From the NCBI RefSeq assembly GCF_008365315.1, contig NZ_CP043506.1, positions 1,093,501 to 1,157,500 of the forward strand: a DNA stretch of 64,000 nt, given 5' to 3'. This DNA comes from Acetobacter vaccinii. GTDB lineage: Bacteria; Pseudomonadota; Alphaproteobacteria; Acetobacterales; Acetobacteraceae. Under the pieces are notes generated by a model. That model searched no databases. It had not been told where the DNA came from and saw only the letters and a program-made list of their open reading frames with translations. Numbering within the stretch: position 1 is the stretch's first letter; each line of letters begins with the position of its first letter. Position numbers and translations under genes: made by a program. This document shows positions 45,000-56,992 of the stretch, in pieces.

Positions 45000-46322
45000 A
45001 TGTCAGACCCAAGTTCCCCCACACGTGCGCAGTCGGCCAGACCTACCCAACACCAATGCGGGCTGACGGTTCTGTCACTGGTGTCGATCCTTGTCGGGCT
45101 GGTGGCGGGCGGGATCTGCGGGGTGTTCCGGCTGATGCTGGAGCAGGCTGATACACTGCGTACGGCGCTGGCGGTGCATACGCTGCATGGTTTTCCGGCG
45201 GGTATTCTGCTGGTTGTGGCTGTCAGCCTGACATCCTTTGTCGCGGCGTTGATGGTCAAGCGTTTAGCCCCGCTGGCGTCGGGCAGTGGCATCCCGCATG
45301 TTGAGGCCGTGCTGGCGGGGTCTGCCAGAGCCGCCACGGTCTGGCTTATTCCTGTTAAGTTTGTGGGAGGGCTGCTGGCCATTGGGGGTGGGCTGGCGCT
45401 GGGGCGTGAAGGCCCAAGTGTGCAGATGGGGGCCACAGCGGCCCATGCCATCGGGCGTGCGCTGCGGCTGGGGGCGGCAGACTGTCGGGCCTTGCTGGCG
45501 GCTGGGGCCGGGGCTGGTCTGGCCACGGCATTCAATGCGCCCGGTGCCGGAGCCATTTTTGTGCTGGAAGAACTGGTCGGCAAGTTTGAGGCCCGCACGA
45601 CATGCTCGGCCCTTGGGGCATCGGTCTCTGCCATTCTGGTGGCCAATTTCCTGCTGGGGGGCAGCCCGGATTTCGTGGCCCCTCATGCGCCGATTGTTAT
45701 TGATGTTTCAACACAGTTTCTGTTTTTGCTGACGGGTCTGGCGACTGGTCTGTTGTCGGTGCTGTACAACCGCACCCTGTTGCTGACCCTGCAACTGGGG
45801 GAACGTCTGCCCCTGAGTGTGGAAACCCGCGCGGCACTGATTGGTTTGCTGGCAGGTGTGCTGGTCTGGCAGGCTCCCCATCTGGTTGGGGGTGGGGATT
45901 GGGTGACACAGGCCTGTCTGAATGGCACCTTTGCCTGGACGGTCATTCCTGCCCTGTTTGTCATGCGGCTTTTGTTCGGGTCGCTGTCCTATGCGGCGGC
46001 AACACCGGGGGGGCTGTTTGCCCCCATGCTGGCTCTTGGTGCTTTGTCAGGTCTTGGTTGTGGTACTATGGCCCACGCTCTTAATTCGACATTGGCTGGT
46101 GATATCTGGCCTTTTGTGATTGTGGGTATGGCAGCCATGTTTGCGGGCTCTGTCCGCGCACCGTTGACGGGCATTGTGCTGGTAACGGAAATGACCAATG
46201 CCACAAGCCTGCTTTTGCCTTTGCTGTCAGGCAGTTTTGCCGCCATGTTTGTGGCGGATGGGATGAGGGAGGCTCCGATTTATGAAGCCCTGCGGATAAG
46301 GGCGGCGTCGGATATACGGTAA
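45000..46322 (+). CDS. ClC-type chloride channel / H+-Cl- exchanger
   Basis: A 440-aa membrane protein of ~10-12 hydrophobic segments. The anion-pore motifs are GSGIPHVEAV, GREGPSVQMGA with the gating Glu, and the FNAPGAGAIFVLEE segment. ClC exchangers help bacteria survive extreme acid, which fits an acid-producing organism (inference). No cytoplasmic CBS domains are present. ATG 45000 is chosen; the frame opens at 44979. It is followed by two repeat elements. Confidence 0.9.
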   Translation: MSDPSSPTRAQSARPTQHQCGLTVLSLVSILVGLVAGGICGVFRLMLEQADTLRTALAVHTLHGFPAGILLVVAVSLTSFVAALMVKRLAPLASGSGIPHVEAVLAGSARAATVWLIPVKFVGGLLAIGGGLALGREGPSVQMGATAAHAIGRALRLGAADCRALLAAGAGAGLATAFNAPGAGAIFVLEELVGKFEARTTCSALGASVSAILVANFLLGGSPDFVAPHAPIVIDVSTQFLFLLTGLATGLLSVLYNRTLLLTLQLGERLPLSVETRAALIGLLAGVLVWQAPHLVGGGDWVTQACLNGTFAWTVIPALFVMRLLFGSLSYAAATPGGLFAPMLALGALSGLGCGTMAHALNSTLAGDIWPFVIVGMAAMFAGSVRAPLTGIVLVTEMTNATSLLLPLLSGSFAAMFVADGMREAPIYEALRIRAASDIR

Positions 46323-46347
46323 AATCCGTCCATAATGGGTGTTGTCT

Positions 46348-46385
46348 TTGAAGCTTTTTGGAAAAAGCTTTACCAAAAACTTTTT
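46348..46385. repeat. A/T-type palindromic repeat, family 2 copy 2
   Basis: AAGCTTTTT and AAAAAGCTT hairpin followed by TACCAAAAACTTTTT, matching copy 1 at 35627 in order and sequence. It lies 25 bp after the ClC stop and just before dispersed repeat copy D. Confidence 0.75.
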
Positions 46386-46419
46386 ATTTTTTCTGTAAAT
46401 TTGTTCTTCATAATATAAT

Positions 46420-46468
46420 CGGGATGAAGGGGCCTGTGGTCCCTTCCGGGTTTCAGGGCAGAGCCCTG
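46420..46468 (+). repeat. Dispersed two-hairpin repeat, copy D
   Basis: Fourth copy of the 49-bp element: AAGGGGCC/GGTCCCTT with a TGT loop (one G-T pair), the CCGGG spacer and TCAGGGC/GCCCTGA with loop AGA. It lies between ClC and the convergent gcvP. Confidence 0.85.
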
Positions 46469-46556
46469 ACAAAAAGAACAGGCCAGAAAAAAGGGGTGCA
46501 GCCGGTTATCCCGACTGCACCCCTTTTCTGTATCAGACTGTTAGCCAGCCCTACCT

Positions 46557-49487
46557 TCAGGCCGGGGTGGCAGTGTCCTCCCACTCCGACAGGGGCGGGC
46601 AGGAGCAGACAAGGTTGCGGTCGCCGTAAACGTTATCAATCCGGCTGACCGGCGGCCAGTATTTGGTGGCAGGGTGTACACCGGGCGGAAAAGCCCCCTG
46701 CTGGCGGGTATAGGGGTGCGGCCAGACATCGGCAGTCACCGTTGCAGCCGTATGGGGGGCATGGCGTAGGGCAGAGTGCTCTACTGCGGTTTCCCCCTGC
46801 TCAATGGCCGAAACTTCCGCACGGATGGCCAGCATGGCGTTGCAGAAACGATCAAGCTCGGCCAGCCCTTCGGATTCCGTCGGCTCGATCATGACCGTGC
46901 CCGCAACCGGAAAGCTGACCGTGGGGGCATGGAAGCCAAAATCCACCAGCCGCTTGGCAATGTCATCAACACTGACCCCGGTGCTGTCCTTGATGGGCCG
47001 CAGGTCCAGAATGCACTCATGCGCCACACGGCCCTGCGCACCCCGGTACAGCACGGGGTAGGCCTCGGACAGGCGGCTGACAATGTAGTTGGCATTCAGG
47101 ATTGCCACCTGTGTTGCGCGTTTGAGCCCGTCATCCCCCATCAGGCGGATATATGCCCAGGAAATCGGGAGGATGGAGGCCGAGCCAAACGGGGCCGCGC
47201 TGACCGCCAGCGCCTGCGGGCTGGTCGGGTTGGTGGGCAGGTAGGGGGCCAGATGGGCGCGCACGCCAATCGGGCCCATACCGGGGCCGCCCCCGCCATG
47301 CGGGATGCAGAAGGTTTTGTGCAGGTTGAAATGGCTGACATCGCCGCCGTAATCCGCCGGGCGGGCCAGGCCCACCTGTGCGTTCATATTGGCGCCATCA
47401 ACATACACCTGCCCTCCGGCGTCATGCACCAGATCGCAGATGGTGCGCATGTTTTCTTCAAACACACCATGGGTCGAGGGGTAGGTGATCATGACTGCCG
47501 CCAGTGTTGCCGCATGGGCAGCAACCTTGGCGCGCATATCTTCGAGGTCGATATTGCCGTGGGTGTCGCAGCGGACAACCACAACCTGCATGCCTGCCAT
47601 CTGGGCCGATGCCGGGTTGGTACCATGGGCCGAGGCCGGGATCAGGCAGACAGTCCGCCCCTCATCCCCTCTGGCGCGGTGGTAGGCGCGAATGGCCAGC
47701 AGCCCCGCATATTCCCCCTGCGCGCCGGAATTGGGCTGGAAGGACACAGCATCATACCCGCTGATGGCACAAAGCCAGCGTTCCAGATCTGCCAGCAGTG
47801 CCTGATAACCCCGCGCCTGATCAGCTGGAGCAAAGGGGTGCAGGTCGCAAAAGCCGGGCCAGGTGATGGGCAGCATTTCCACCGTGGCGTTCAGCTTCAT
47901 GGTGCAGGACCCCAGCGGGATCATGGTGCGGTCCAGCGCCAGATCCTTGTCCGACAGGCGGCGCAGGTAGCGCAGCATATCGGTTTCCGACCGGCAGGAG
48001 CGGAACACGGCCTGCTGCATGAAGGGGGCCGCACGGTCCAGCCCAGCGGGGAGGGCAGCGGGGCTTGCGGGCAGGGTCTGGGCCACCTGGGCGACGCGGG
48101 TGCTGTCGGTGCAGAAAACAGACCATACGGCCAGCACAGTCCGCGCGCTGGAGGTTTCATCCAAACTGATGCCAACCCGGCCAGCCCCACTGTCACGCAG
48201 GTTCATGCCTGCTGCGCGGGCGCGTTCGAGCAGGGCGGGGGCGTTGTCGCCAGCCTGTACGGTGATGGTGTCAAAGAAGTGCTCGGTTTCCACCACGCAC
48301 CCCAGAGCGCGCAGCCCTGCGGCCAGTGTGGCGGCCAGACCATGCACGCGCCGGGCGATGGCAACCAGCCCGTCCGGCCCATGGTAGACAGCATACATCC
48401 CGGCAATAACGGCCAGCAGCACCTGCGCTGTGCAGATGTTGGAGGTCGCCTTTTCCCGCCGGATATGCTGTTCGCGCGTTTGCAGCGCCAGCCGGTAGGC
48501 AGGGCGGCCTTCACTATCAACAGACACACCAACAAGCCTGCCCGGCATGCTGCGCTTGTAGGCGTCGCGCACGGCCATATAGGCTGCGTGGGGGCCACCA
48601 AAGCCCATGGGCACGCCAAAACGCTGGGTGGAGCCAATGGCAATATCCGCCCCCAGAGTGCCGGGGGCTGCCAGCACGGTCAGGGCCAGCGGGTCTGCGG
48701 CCACAACGGCAATGGCACCGGCAGCGTGCAGGGCCTCAATAACCGGGCGGGGGTCGGTAATCTGGCCCGATGTGCCGGGGTACTGCACAATCGCGCCAAA
48801 TACATCAGCCGCAGTCAGGTCGGTGGCGGGGTTGCCCACAATAATGCCAAAGCCCATAGGCTCGGCGCGGGTTTTCAGCACCGCGATGGTCTGGGGGTGG
48901 CACTGGGCATCAACAAAAAAGGCAGTGGCGCGGCTGGTGGCAACACGCCGGGCCAGTGCCATGGCCTCGGCCGCAGCCGTGGCTTCGTCCAGCAGCGAGG
49001 CATTGGCAATGTCCAGCCCCGTCAGCTCTGTCACCATGGTCTGGAAGTTCAGTAGGGCTTCCAGCCGGCCCTGGCTGATTTCGGGCTGGTAGGGTGTGTA
49101 GGCTGTGTACCAGGCCGGGTTTTCGAGAATATTGCGCTGGATGACCGCAGGCAGGATGGTGCCGTAATAGCCCTGCCCGATCAGCGATGTCAGCACGGTG
49201 TTCTGGTCTGCCAGCGCGCGCAGGTGGTCCAGCACGGCGGTTTCGCTCCAGCCATCCCCCAGGCCCATGGGCGCGGTGGTGCGGATGGCGGCAGGCAGGG
49301 TCTGGTCTGTCAGCGCGTCGAGCGATGCCACGCCAAGGGCGCGCAGCATGGTGTCCTGATCATGCGGGGTGGGGCCGATGTGGCGTGCGGCAAACGCGCC
49401 GGGGGCCGCCTTGAGGCCCGCAAAGGCGGGCAGGGCATCGAGGCCCTGGCCTGCCACAGGGTTGGGGCCGGAAGCGTGGGAATACAT
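46557..49487 (-). CDS. gcvP: Glycine dehydrogenase (decarboxylating), P protein
   Basis: GcvP decarboxylates glycine and passes the aminomethyl group to lipoylated GcvH. At 976 aa it is the single-chain (fused) P protein. [20 protein letters not shown] opens it, the N-terminal half has PTP-type ITDPRPV motifs, and the PLP Lys is in [19 protein letters not shown]. The end [10 protein letters not shown] is typical. It is the last gene of the minus-strand gcvT-gcvH-gcvP operon. Confidence 0.96.
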   Translation of the reverse strand: MYSHASGPNPVAGQGLDALPAFAGLKAAPGAFAARHIGPTPHDQDTMLRALGVASLDALTDQTLPAAIRTTAPMGLGDGWSETAVLDHLRALADQNTVLTSLIGQGYYGTILPAVIQRNILENPAWYTAYTPYQPEISQGRLEALLNFQTMVTELTGLDIANASLLDEATAAAEAMALARRVATSRATAFFVDAQCHPQTIAVLKTRAEPMGFGIIVGNPATDLTAADVFGAIVQYPGTSGQITDPRPVIEALHAAGAIAVVAADPLALTVLAAPGTLGADIAIGSTQRFGVPMGFGGPHAAYMAVRDAYKRSMPGRLVGVSVDSEGRPAYRLALQTREQHIRREKATSNICTAQVLLAVIAGMYAVYHGPDGLVAIARRVHGLAATLAAGLRALGCVVETEHFFDTITVQAGDNAPALLERARAAGMNLRDSGAGRVGISLDETSSARTVLAVWSVFCTDSTRVAQVAQTLPASPAALPAGLDRAAPFMQQAVFRSCRSETDMLRYLRRLSDKDLALDRTMIPLGSCTMKLNATVEMLPITWPGFCDLHPFAPADQARGYQALLADLERWLCAISGYDAVSFQPNSGAQGEYAGLLAIRAYHRARGDEGRTVCLIPASAHGTNPASAQMAGMQVVVVRCDTHGNIDLEDMRAKVAAHAATLAAVMITYPSTHGVFEENMRTICDLVHDAGGQVYVDGANMNAQVGLARPADYGGDVSHFNLHKTFCIPHGGGGPGMGPIGVRAHLAPYLPTNPTSPQALAVSAAPFGSASILPISWAYIRLMGDDGLKRATQVAILNANYIVSRLSEAYPVLYRGAQGRVAHECILDLRPIKDSTGVSVDDIAKRLVDFGFHAPTVSFPVAGTVMIEPTESEGLAELDRFCNAMLAIRAEVSAIEQGETAVEHSALRHAPHTAATVTADVWPHPYTRQQGAFPPGVHPATKYWPPVSRIDNVYGDRNLVCSCPPLSEWEDTATPA

Positions 49488-49607
49488 GGAGTTCTTCCTG
49501 GAAAGGGAGACGCAGAAACAGGGCAGGGGCGGCCCCCGCCACCGGGTAGTCTGGCCCGCCTGCGGGCAGGGCTGGTAAAAGCCACCCGCAGGCAGAGCAC
49601 CACAGCG

Positions 49608-49973
49608 TTAGGCGATCAGCGCCTGATAGGCCGCAGCATCCAGCAGGCCGCTCAACTGGTCAGGCGTGCTGAGACGCAGGCGGAAAATCCAGCCAGCCCC
49701 TTCCGGGTCGTTGCTGATCTGGGCAGGGTCGTCCGCCAGGGCGGGGTTGCTGCCGATAATCTCGCCATCGACCGGGGCATAGATGTCCGATGCCGCCTTG
49801 ACGGATTCCACAACTGCGGCGGCCTCACCGGCCTTGACGGTGGTGCCGTTGGGGCGGGCCTCAACAAACACCAGTTCGCCCAGCGCGTCGGCGGCGTGGC
49901 GGGTAATGCCGACAATGGCCTCTTCGCCTTCGATACGCAGCCATTCGTGTTCGGATGTGTAATAGACGGTCAT
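49608..49973 (-). CDS. gcvH: Glycine cleavage system H protein
   Basis: GcvH is the lipoyl carrier that shuttles intermediates between GcvP, GcvT and Lpd. The 121-aa fold starts YYTSEHEWLRIEG; the lipoylated Lys59 is in VVESVKAASDIYAPVDGEI. It lies 120 bp upstream of gcvP and 79 bp downstream of gcvT in one orientation. Confidence 0.96.
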   Translation of the reverse strand: MTVYYTSEHEWLRIEGEEAIVGITRHAADALGELVFVEARPNGTTVKAGEAAAVVESVKAASDIYAPVDGEIIGSNPALADDPAQISNDPEGAGWIFRLRLSTPDQLSGLLDAAAYQALIA

Positions 49974-50052
49974 GGGTTTTGCTCCTGCACATCTGTGTGC
50001 GGCTATGAAAATGGTCTGGAAAAGGGCGTATCCACGCCCGAAGGATCAAAAA

Positions 50053-51189
50053 CTAGCGGCGGAAACCCGCAGGGACGAACGGCAGCGGGCTGACGGTGCA
50101 GGCAACAGCCCGGCCCCGCAGTTCCGCCGCCACTACGGTGCCTGGGGCGGCCTGTGGGGTGGCCACGTAGCCCATGGCCACCGGGGCATCCACCGTGGGG
50201 CCAAACCCGCCGGAGGTGACAGTCCCCAGCTTTTCAGCCAGAGCCGGGGTGGCATACAGGGGCGCACCGCCGCGGACAGGGGCGCGCCCTTCGGGCCGCA
50301 GGCCAACACGGCGGCGGGTGGTGCCGTCTTGCAACTGGGCCAGAATGATTTCGGCCCCCGGAAAGCCCCCTGCGCGGGCCCCCCCCGTGCGGCGGCTTTT
50401 CTGGATGGACCATTCCAGCGCGGCTTCCACCGGGGTGGTGGTTTCATCAATATCCGCGCCATACAGACACAGCCCGCCTTCTAGCCGCAGGCTGTCGCGT
50501 GCGCCAAGGCCAATGGGCCAGACATAGGGCAGGTCCAGCAGGGTGCGGGCCAGGGTTTGGGCATGGGTGGCGGGGATGGAAATTTCAAACCCGTCCTCGC
50601 CCGTATAGCCCGAGCGCGAAACAACACAGGCGACCCCGGCCAGTGTCAGGGTCTGCACGTCCATAAAGGCCATGTCCTGCACGGCGGGGGCCAGTGTGGC
50701 CAGAGCCTGCTCGGCCATGGGGCCTTGCAGCGCCAGCAGGGCGTGCGTGTCCAGCGGCTCTATGGTGCAACTGTCGTCCAGATGGGCGCGCAGATGGGCA
50801 ATATCGGCGGCCTTGCAGGCTGCGTTGATCACCAGCAGCAGGCTGTCGGCCTCACGGATGACCATCAGATCGTCCAGAATACCGCCTGCGGGGTTGGTAA
50901 ACTGCGTGTAGCGCTGGCGGCCGGGGCGCAGGGCCACAATATCGGCCGGGACAAGGCGTTCCAGCGCCAGGGCTGCGTCTTCCACCACGCCGGAGCGTGC
51001 GCGCAGGCGCACCTGGCCCATGTGGGAGACATCAAAAAGCCCGGCCTGTGCGCGCACATGCCGGTGCTCGGCCATAATGCCCGGTGCGTACTGCACTGGC
51101 ATGGCATAGCCCGCAAAGGGGACCATGCGGCCCCCGTGCTCAAGATGGAGGGTGTAGAGGGGTGTCCGGTGGAGAGAGTCCGTATCCAT
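50053..51189 (-). CDS. gcvT: Aminomethyltransferase (glycine cleavage T protein)
   Basis: GcvT transfers the methylene group from GcvH to tetrahydrofolate. The 378-aa sequence has MVPFAGYAMPVQY near the N-terminus, FDVSHMGQVRLRG-type residues, and GYTGEDGFEIS with the folate-site residues, plus the C-terminal barrel. ATG 51189 is chosen because the upstream frame (to 51318) runs through the riboswitch terminator. The operon follows a tandem glycine riboswitch. Confidence 0.94.
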   Translation of the reverse strand: MDTDSLHRTPLYTLHLEHGGRMVPFAGYAMPVQYAPGIMAEHRHVRAQAGLFDVSHMGQVRLRARSGVVEDAALALERLVPADIVALRPGRQRYTQFTNPAGGILDDLMVIREADSLLLVINAACKAADIAHLRAHLDDSCTIEPLDTHALLALQGPMAEQALATLAPAVQDMAFMDVQTLTLAGVACVVSRSGYTGEDGFEISIPATHAQTLARTLLDLPYVWPIGLGARDSLRLEGGLCLYGADIDETTTPVEAALEWSIQKSRRTGGARAGGFPGAEIILAQLQDGTTRRRVGLRPEGRAPVRGGAPLYATPALAEKLGTVTSGGFGPTVDAPVAMGYVATPQAAPGTVVAAELRGRAVACTVSPLPFVPAGFRR

Positions 51190-51229
51190 GCGCCGCTTCC
51201 AGCAAAGGCCCGGACCCTGATCCGTACAT

Positions 51230-51264
51230 AAAAAAAGGGCACCGGACCGTATGGTCCCATGCCC
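51230..51264 (-). terminator. Riboswitch expression-platform terminator upstream of gcvT
   Basis: On the minus strand GGGCA-TG-GGACC, a 4-base loop, GGTCC and TGCCC form a hairpin (inner stem 51244-51248/51253-51257, outer stem 51237-51241/51260-51264), followed by seven T in the transcript. It lies between aptamer II and gcvT, so ligand binding can decide read-through. Confidence 0.85.
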
Positions 51265-51265
51265 C

Positions 51266-51412
51266 TTCTGTGCCTTGTGCCTGAGATCGCTATCCCGTCG
51301 GCGGGTGCGGCTAAGCACCTCTCTCCAGAAGTTTAAAGCGCAGGGTCCTTTTGCCTGAGAGTTTCCGGGGCGGTTGCTCCTTCGGCGCTGGCTCTGGGCC
51401 AGTCTCTCCCTC
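51266..51412 (-). ncRNA. Tandem glycine riboswitch upstream of gcvT-gcvH-gcvP
   Basis: Two adjacent aptamers on the minus strand. Aptamer I (51345-51412) begins with GGAGAGACTGG and has the GAAACTCTCAGGCAAAAGGACC core; aptamer II (51266-51328) begins with GGAGAGAGG and has GATCTCAGGCACAAGG. Such aptamers occur widely before gcv genes and switch transcription on when glycine is high (established knowledge); here the following terminator supports a transcriptional ON switch. A TTGACT (51447-51452, minus) could be its -35, but no good -10 was found. Confidence 0.95.
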
Positions 51413-51483
51413 TGCGCGGGCGCACCGTCGCACCCTTTTCACGGCAAGTCAATGCTGTGCAAAGGGCGCGCAGGTGGCGTGCG

Positions 51484-52356
51484 TCAGGCCTTTGTGCCGG
51501 GCAGGTGGCGGGCAATATAGGGCGGCAGATTAAACGACCCGACATGGATTTCAGGCGTCCAGTACTGGGTCTTGCCTTCCAGCCCTGCGGCACGGGCGCG
51601 TGCACGCACCTGCTCGACATCCTGCTTGGCCAGGCTTTCGCCCTTGGAGGCAATGCCCAGGGTCATAAAGCCGCCAACATAGGTCGGCACAGCCGCCACA
51701 TAGGCCGAAACCTGCGGGAAGAAGCGCGCGCGCCGCACGCTGGTGTCGTGCAGTTCGTCCGCCTGCATGAAGGGCACGCCGCACTGGTTGACAATAAGCC
51801 CCTGTGCGCTGAGCACCCGGGCACAGTGTTCGTAAAATGAGTCGGTAAACAGGACTTCGCCCACCCCGATCGGGTCGGTGCTGTCCACGATAATGACATC
51901 AAACGACCCGTCGGCCGCGCGGGCCACGTAGTCGATCCCATCACCCACGATCACTTCTGCTCTGGGGTTGTCCCAGGCGTCCTGCGCGATGGAGGGGAGG
52001 TGCTGTTTGGAAAGTTCGATGACAGTGCCATCGATTTCGACCATGACGGCCTTTTCCACACCAGGGTGTTCAAGCACGCGGCGCAGCACGCCGCCATCAC
52101 CGGCACCAATAATCAGCACCCGCTTGGGGTCGGGGTGGCTGAACAGGGGCACATGCGTGAGCATTTCCTGATAAACGAATTCGTCCCGCTCGGTGATCTG
52201 CGTCACACCGTCGAGCATCAGCACGCGGCCGTGGGATTCGCTTTCAAAGACGACAATGTCCTGAAAGGCGCTGCGTGTGCGCGCCAGTTCCTTGACCACG
52301 CGAAAACGCTGGCCCCAGTTGTCGTAAAGGGTTTCTTCAATCCATGTTTCGGTCAT
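51484..52356 (-). CDS. speE: Spermidine synthase
   Basis: SpeE transfers the aminopropyl group of decarboxylated SAM to putrescine. The SAM-binding loop RVLIIGAGDGGVLRRVLEH and the catalytic region VIIVDSTDPIGVGEVLF are diagnostic. The length is ~290 aa. I chose ATG 52356 (MTETWIEETLYDNWGQRF, the family start); in-frame starts upstream at 52365 and 52407 are less likely. It follows speD in the same orientation. Confidence 0.95.
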   Translation of the reverse strand: MTETWIEETLYDNWGQRFRVVKELARTRSAFQDIVVFESESHGRVLMLDGVTQITERDEFVYQEMLTHVPLFSHPDPKRVLIIGAGDGGVLRRVLEHPGVEKAVMVEIDGTVIELSKQHLPSIAQDAWDNPRAEVIVGDGIDYVARAADGSFDVIIVDSTDPIGVGEVLFTDSFYEHCARVLSAQGLIVNQCGVPFMQADELHDTSVRRARFFPQVSAYVAAVPTYVGGFMTLGIASKGESLAKQDVEQVRARARAAGLEGKTQYWTPEIHVGSFNLPPYIARHLPGTKA

Positions 52357-52462
52357 GACTGCCATTCCCCGGACGTGGCGGAACCGGCCTTGCCCGCGGT
52401 GGGGCAAAGCCGGTTCATGCCGTTCAAAAACACTGTCGTGCGTGGTGCGTGCTGGCCGATGC

Positions 52463-52930
52463 TCAGGCCGTTACGCGGCCACGGCGTTCTTCGCTGACAT
52501 CAAGCCGCTTGGCCTGGAACAGCCGCTGCATGACCGGGATGGCCATATGCGGGTCACAGGCGCCACACATGAAGATATCCACGGCGGCGAAGTTGCGTTC
52601 GGGCCATGTGTGGATGGAGATGTGGCTTTCTGCCAGCACCACAACGCCAGACACGCCACCATTGGGCGTGAAGTGGTGGAAGTGGCTGTGCAGGATTGTG
52701 GCCCCGGCTGTCAGCGCGGCTTCACGCAGGGTCTGGTCGATCCGTTCTGGATCATCCAGGTTTTTCGCACCCCACATGTCAACAAGCAGGTGAGTGCCTG
52801 CGAATTTTTCGCCGTCACGTTCTACGAAGTAGTCTGTACGCTCTTCTTCCGTTGTTGCAACGGGAGCGGAAATTGTCTGGTTATTGCTCGGGTTTTCCGA
52901 GACCATCCCCAGTTGAGCAAGTGCGTTCAT
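52463..52930 (-). CDS. speD: S-adenosylmethionine decarboxylase proenzyme
   Basis: SpeD makes decarboxylated SAM for polyamine synthesis and works through a self-made pyruvoyl group. The cleavage site is Glu101-Ser102 in LAESHISIHTWPE. HLLVDMWGAKNLDDPE begins the core at residue 47 and CGACDPHMAI holds the catalytic Cys. The 155-aa prokaryotic type has an N-terminal ~35-residue Ser/Thr-rich lead, so the start (52930) could be further in. It precedes speE by ~105 bp. Confidence 0.94.
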   Translation of the reverse strand: MNALAQLGMVSENPSNNQTISAPVATTEEERTDYFVERDGEKFAGTHLLVDMWGAKNLDDPERIDQTLREAALTAGATILHSHFHHFTPNGGVSGVVVLAESHISIHTWPERNFAAVDIFMCGACDPHMAIPVMQRLFQAKRLDVSEERRGRVTA

Positions 52931-53063
52931 CGACGTACCCCTAAACCAGTAGACAGCCTGTTGGGCGGGTATCGCCCCCTTGGGCCAAGAGCCGGTTTGG
53001 TAAAAGCTTATACCCCGCTTTGCAAGTAATAAATGCGACGTGTCATCGTTTTTTCACAACTCT

Positions 53064-55892
<2,829 letters not shown>

Positions 55893-55963
55893 CCCTGCAT
55901 GACAAAATCCACCTCTGCCGCTAGACTGGGTGGGCCTTGGATACGCCAGACAGGAGCGGCACG

Positions 55964-56896
55964 ATGCTGGACCGTTTTACCAGCATGCAGGTTTTCGGGA
56001 AGGTTGTCAGTGCAGGCAGCTTTAGCGGGGCCGCGCGTGTGCTGGGGCTTTCCCCCACGATGGTCACCAAACATATTATTGCGCTGGAAACCCGGCTGGG
56101 CACACCGTTGTTCAGCCGCAGCACACGCAGGCTGTCGCTGACCGAGGCTGGGCGGCTGTTTTTGGAAGGCAGCCAGAAAATACTGGCCGATATGGAGGCG
56201 GTGGAGCAGACGGTGGGTGACCAGCAGCGTGAACCGCGCGGGCTGTTGCGGGTTAATGCGCCGGTCTCTTTTGCCATACGTTATGTGGCCCCATATCTGC
56301 CGGGGTTTCGGCAACGCTACCCGCAGGTCACGGTGGAACTGGGGCTGAACGACCGCCCGGTGGACCTGATAGAGGAAGGCTGGGACCTTGCCCTACGGAT
56401 CCGTCAGATGCCCTCCAGCGCGTTGCGGAGCCGCAAGCTTGCGGCCATTCGTATGGTTGTGTGTGGGGCCCCGGCCTATTTTGAGCAGGCAGGCACCCCC
56501 CGCACGGTGGATGAACTGAGCCAGCACCAGTGTCTGGGCTACACGCTGAGCGATGTTAACAGCTCGACCCGCTGGAGTTTTGGCCAGAAGGGGGAAAAGA
56601 GCGTGCCGGTCAGCGGCCCCTTGTGTGCCAATAATGGCGATGTCCTGCGAGAGGCCGCCGTTGCAGGGGCAGGGATTGTGTACCAGCCGGTGTTTGTGGT
56701 CAGCCACGAGCTACAGTCCGGCAGCCTGCGGGCGCTGACCCTTGATTATGCACCGCTGGTGGGCCCCAACCTGCATGCGGTGTATGCGCCTGGGATCAGC
56801 ACACCGCTGAAGGTAAGGGCCATGATTGATTATCTGGCCGAGTGTTATGGGCCGGTGCCCCCGTGGGAGCAGGACCTGTCCTTCTGCAAGGAATAA
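55964..56896 (+). CDS. LysR family transcriptional regulator
   Basis: A 310-aa LysR-type regulator. The N-terminal helix-turn-helix reads FGKVVSAGSFSGAARVLGLSPTMVTKHI, followed by the linker helix and the ligand-binding domain (LLRVNAPVSFAIRYVAP). ATG 55964 is chosen with AGGAG eight bases upstream. The effector is not known. It is divergent from the large exported protein, a gene arrangement in which LysR proteins often regulate their neighbour (inference). Confidence 0.9.
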   Translation: MLDRFTSMQVFGKVVSAGSFSGAARVLGLSPTMVTKHIIALETRLGTPLFSRSTRRLSLTEAGRLFLEGSQKILADMEAVEQTVGDQQREPRGLLRVNAPVSFAIRYVAPYLPGFRQRYPQVTVELGLNDRPVDLIEEGWDLALRIRQMPSSALRSRKLAAIRMVVCGAPAYFEQAGTPRTVDELSQHQCLGYTLSDVNSSTRWSFGQKGEKSVPVSGPLCANNGDVLREAAVAGAGIVYQPVFVVSHELQSGSLRALTLDYAPLVGPNLHAVYAPGISTPLKVRAMIDYLAECYGPVPPWEQDLSFCKE

Positions 56897-56908
56897 AGGC
56901 CTTTGAGT

Positions 56909-56932
56909 GTCACCCTGTTTTTAAAAGGTGAC
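56909..56932 (+). terminator. Weak hairpin after the LysR gene
   Basis: GTCACC (56909-56914) and GGTGAC (56927-56932) form a 6-bp stem with an AT-rich loop. The stop of the LysR gene is 12 bases upstream. A T-tract does not follow directly, so this is a tentative terminator. Confidence 0.4.
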
Positions 56933-56992
56933 GTTTATTAAGAGCTTTTGAAATATTTTCTTAACAATACATGCGCCTGTTGTGCAGGTCGG

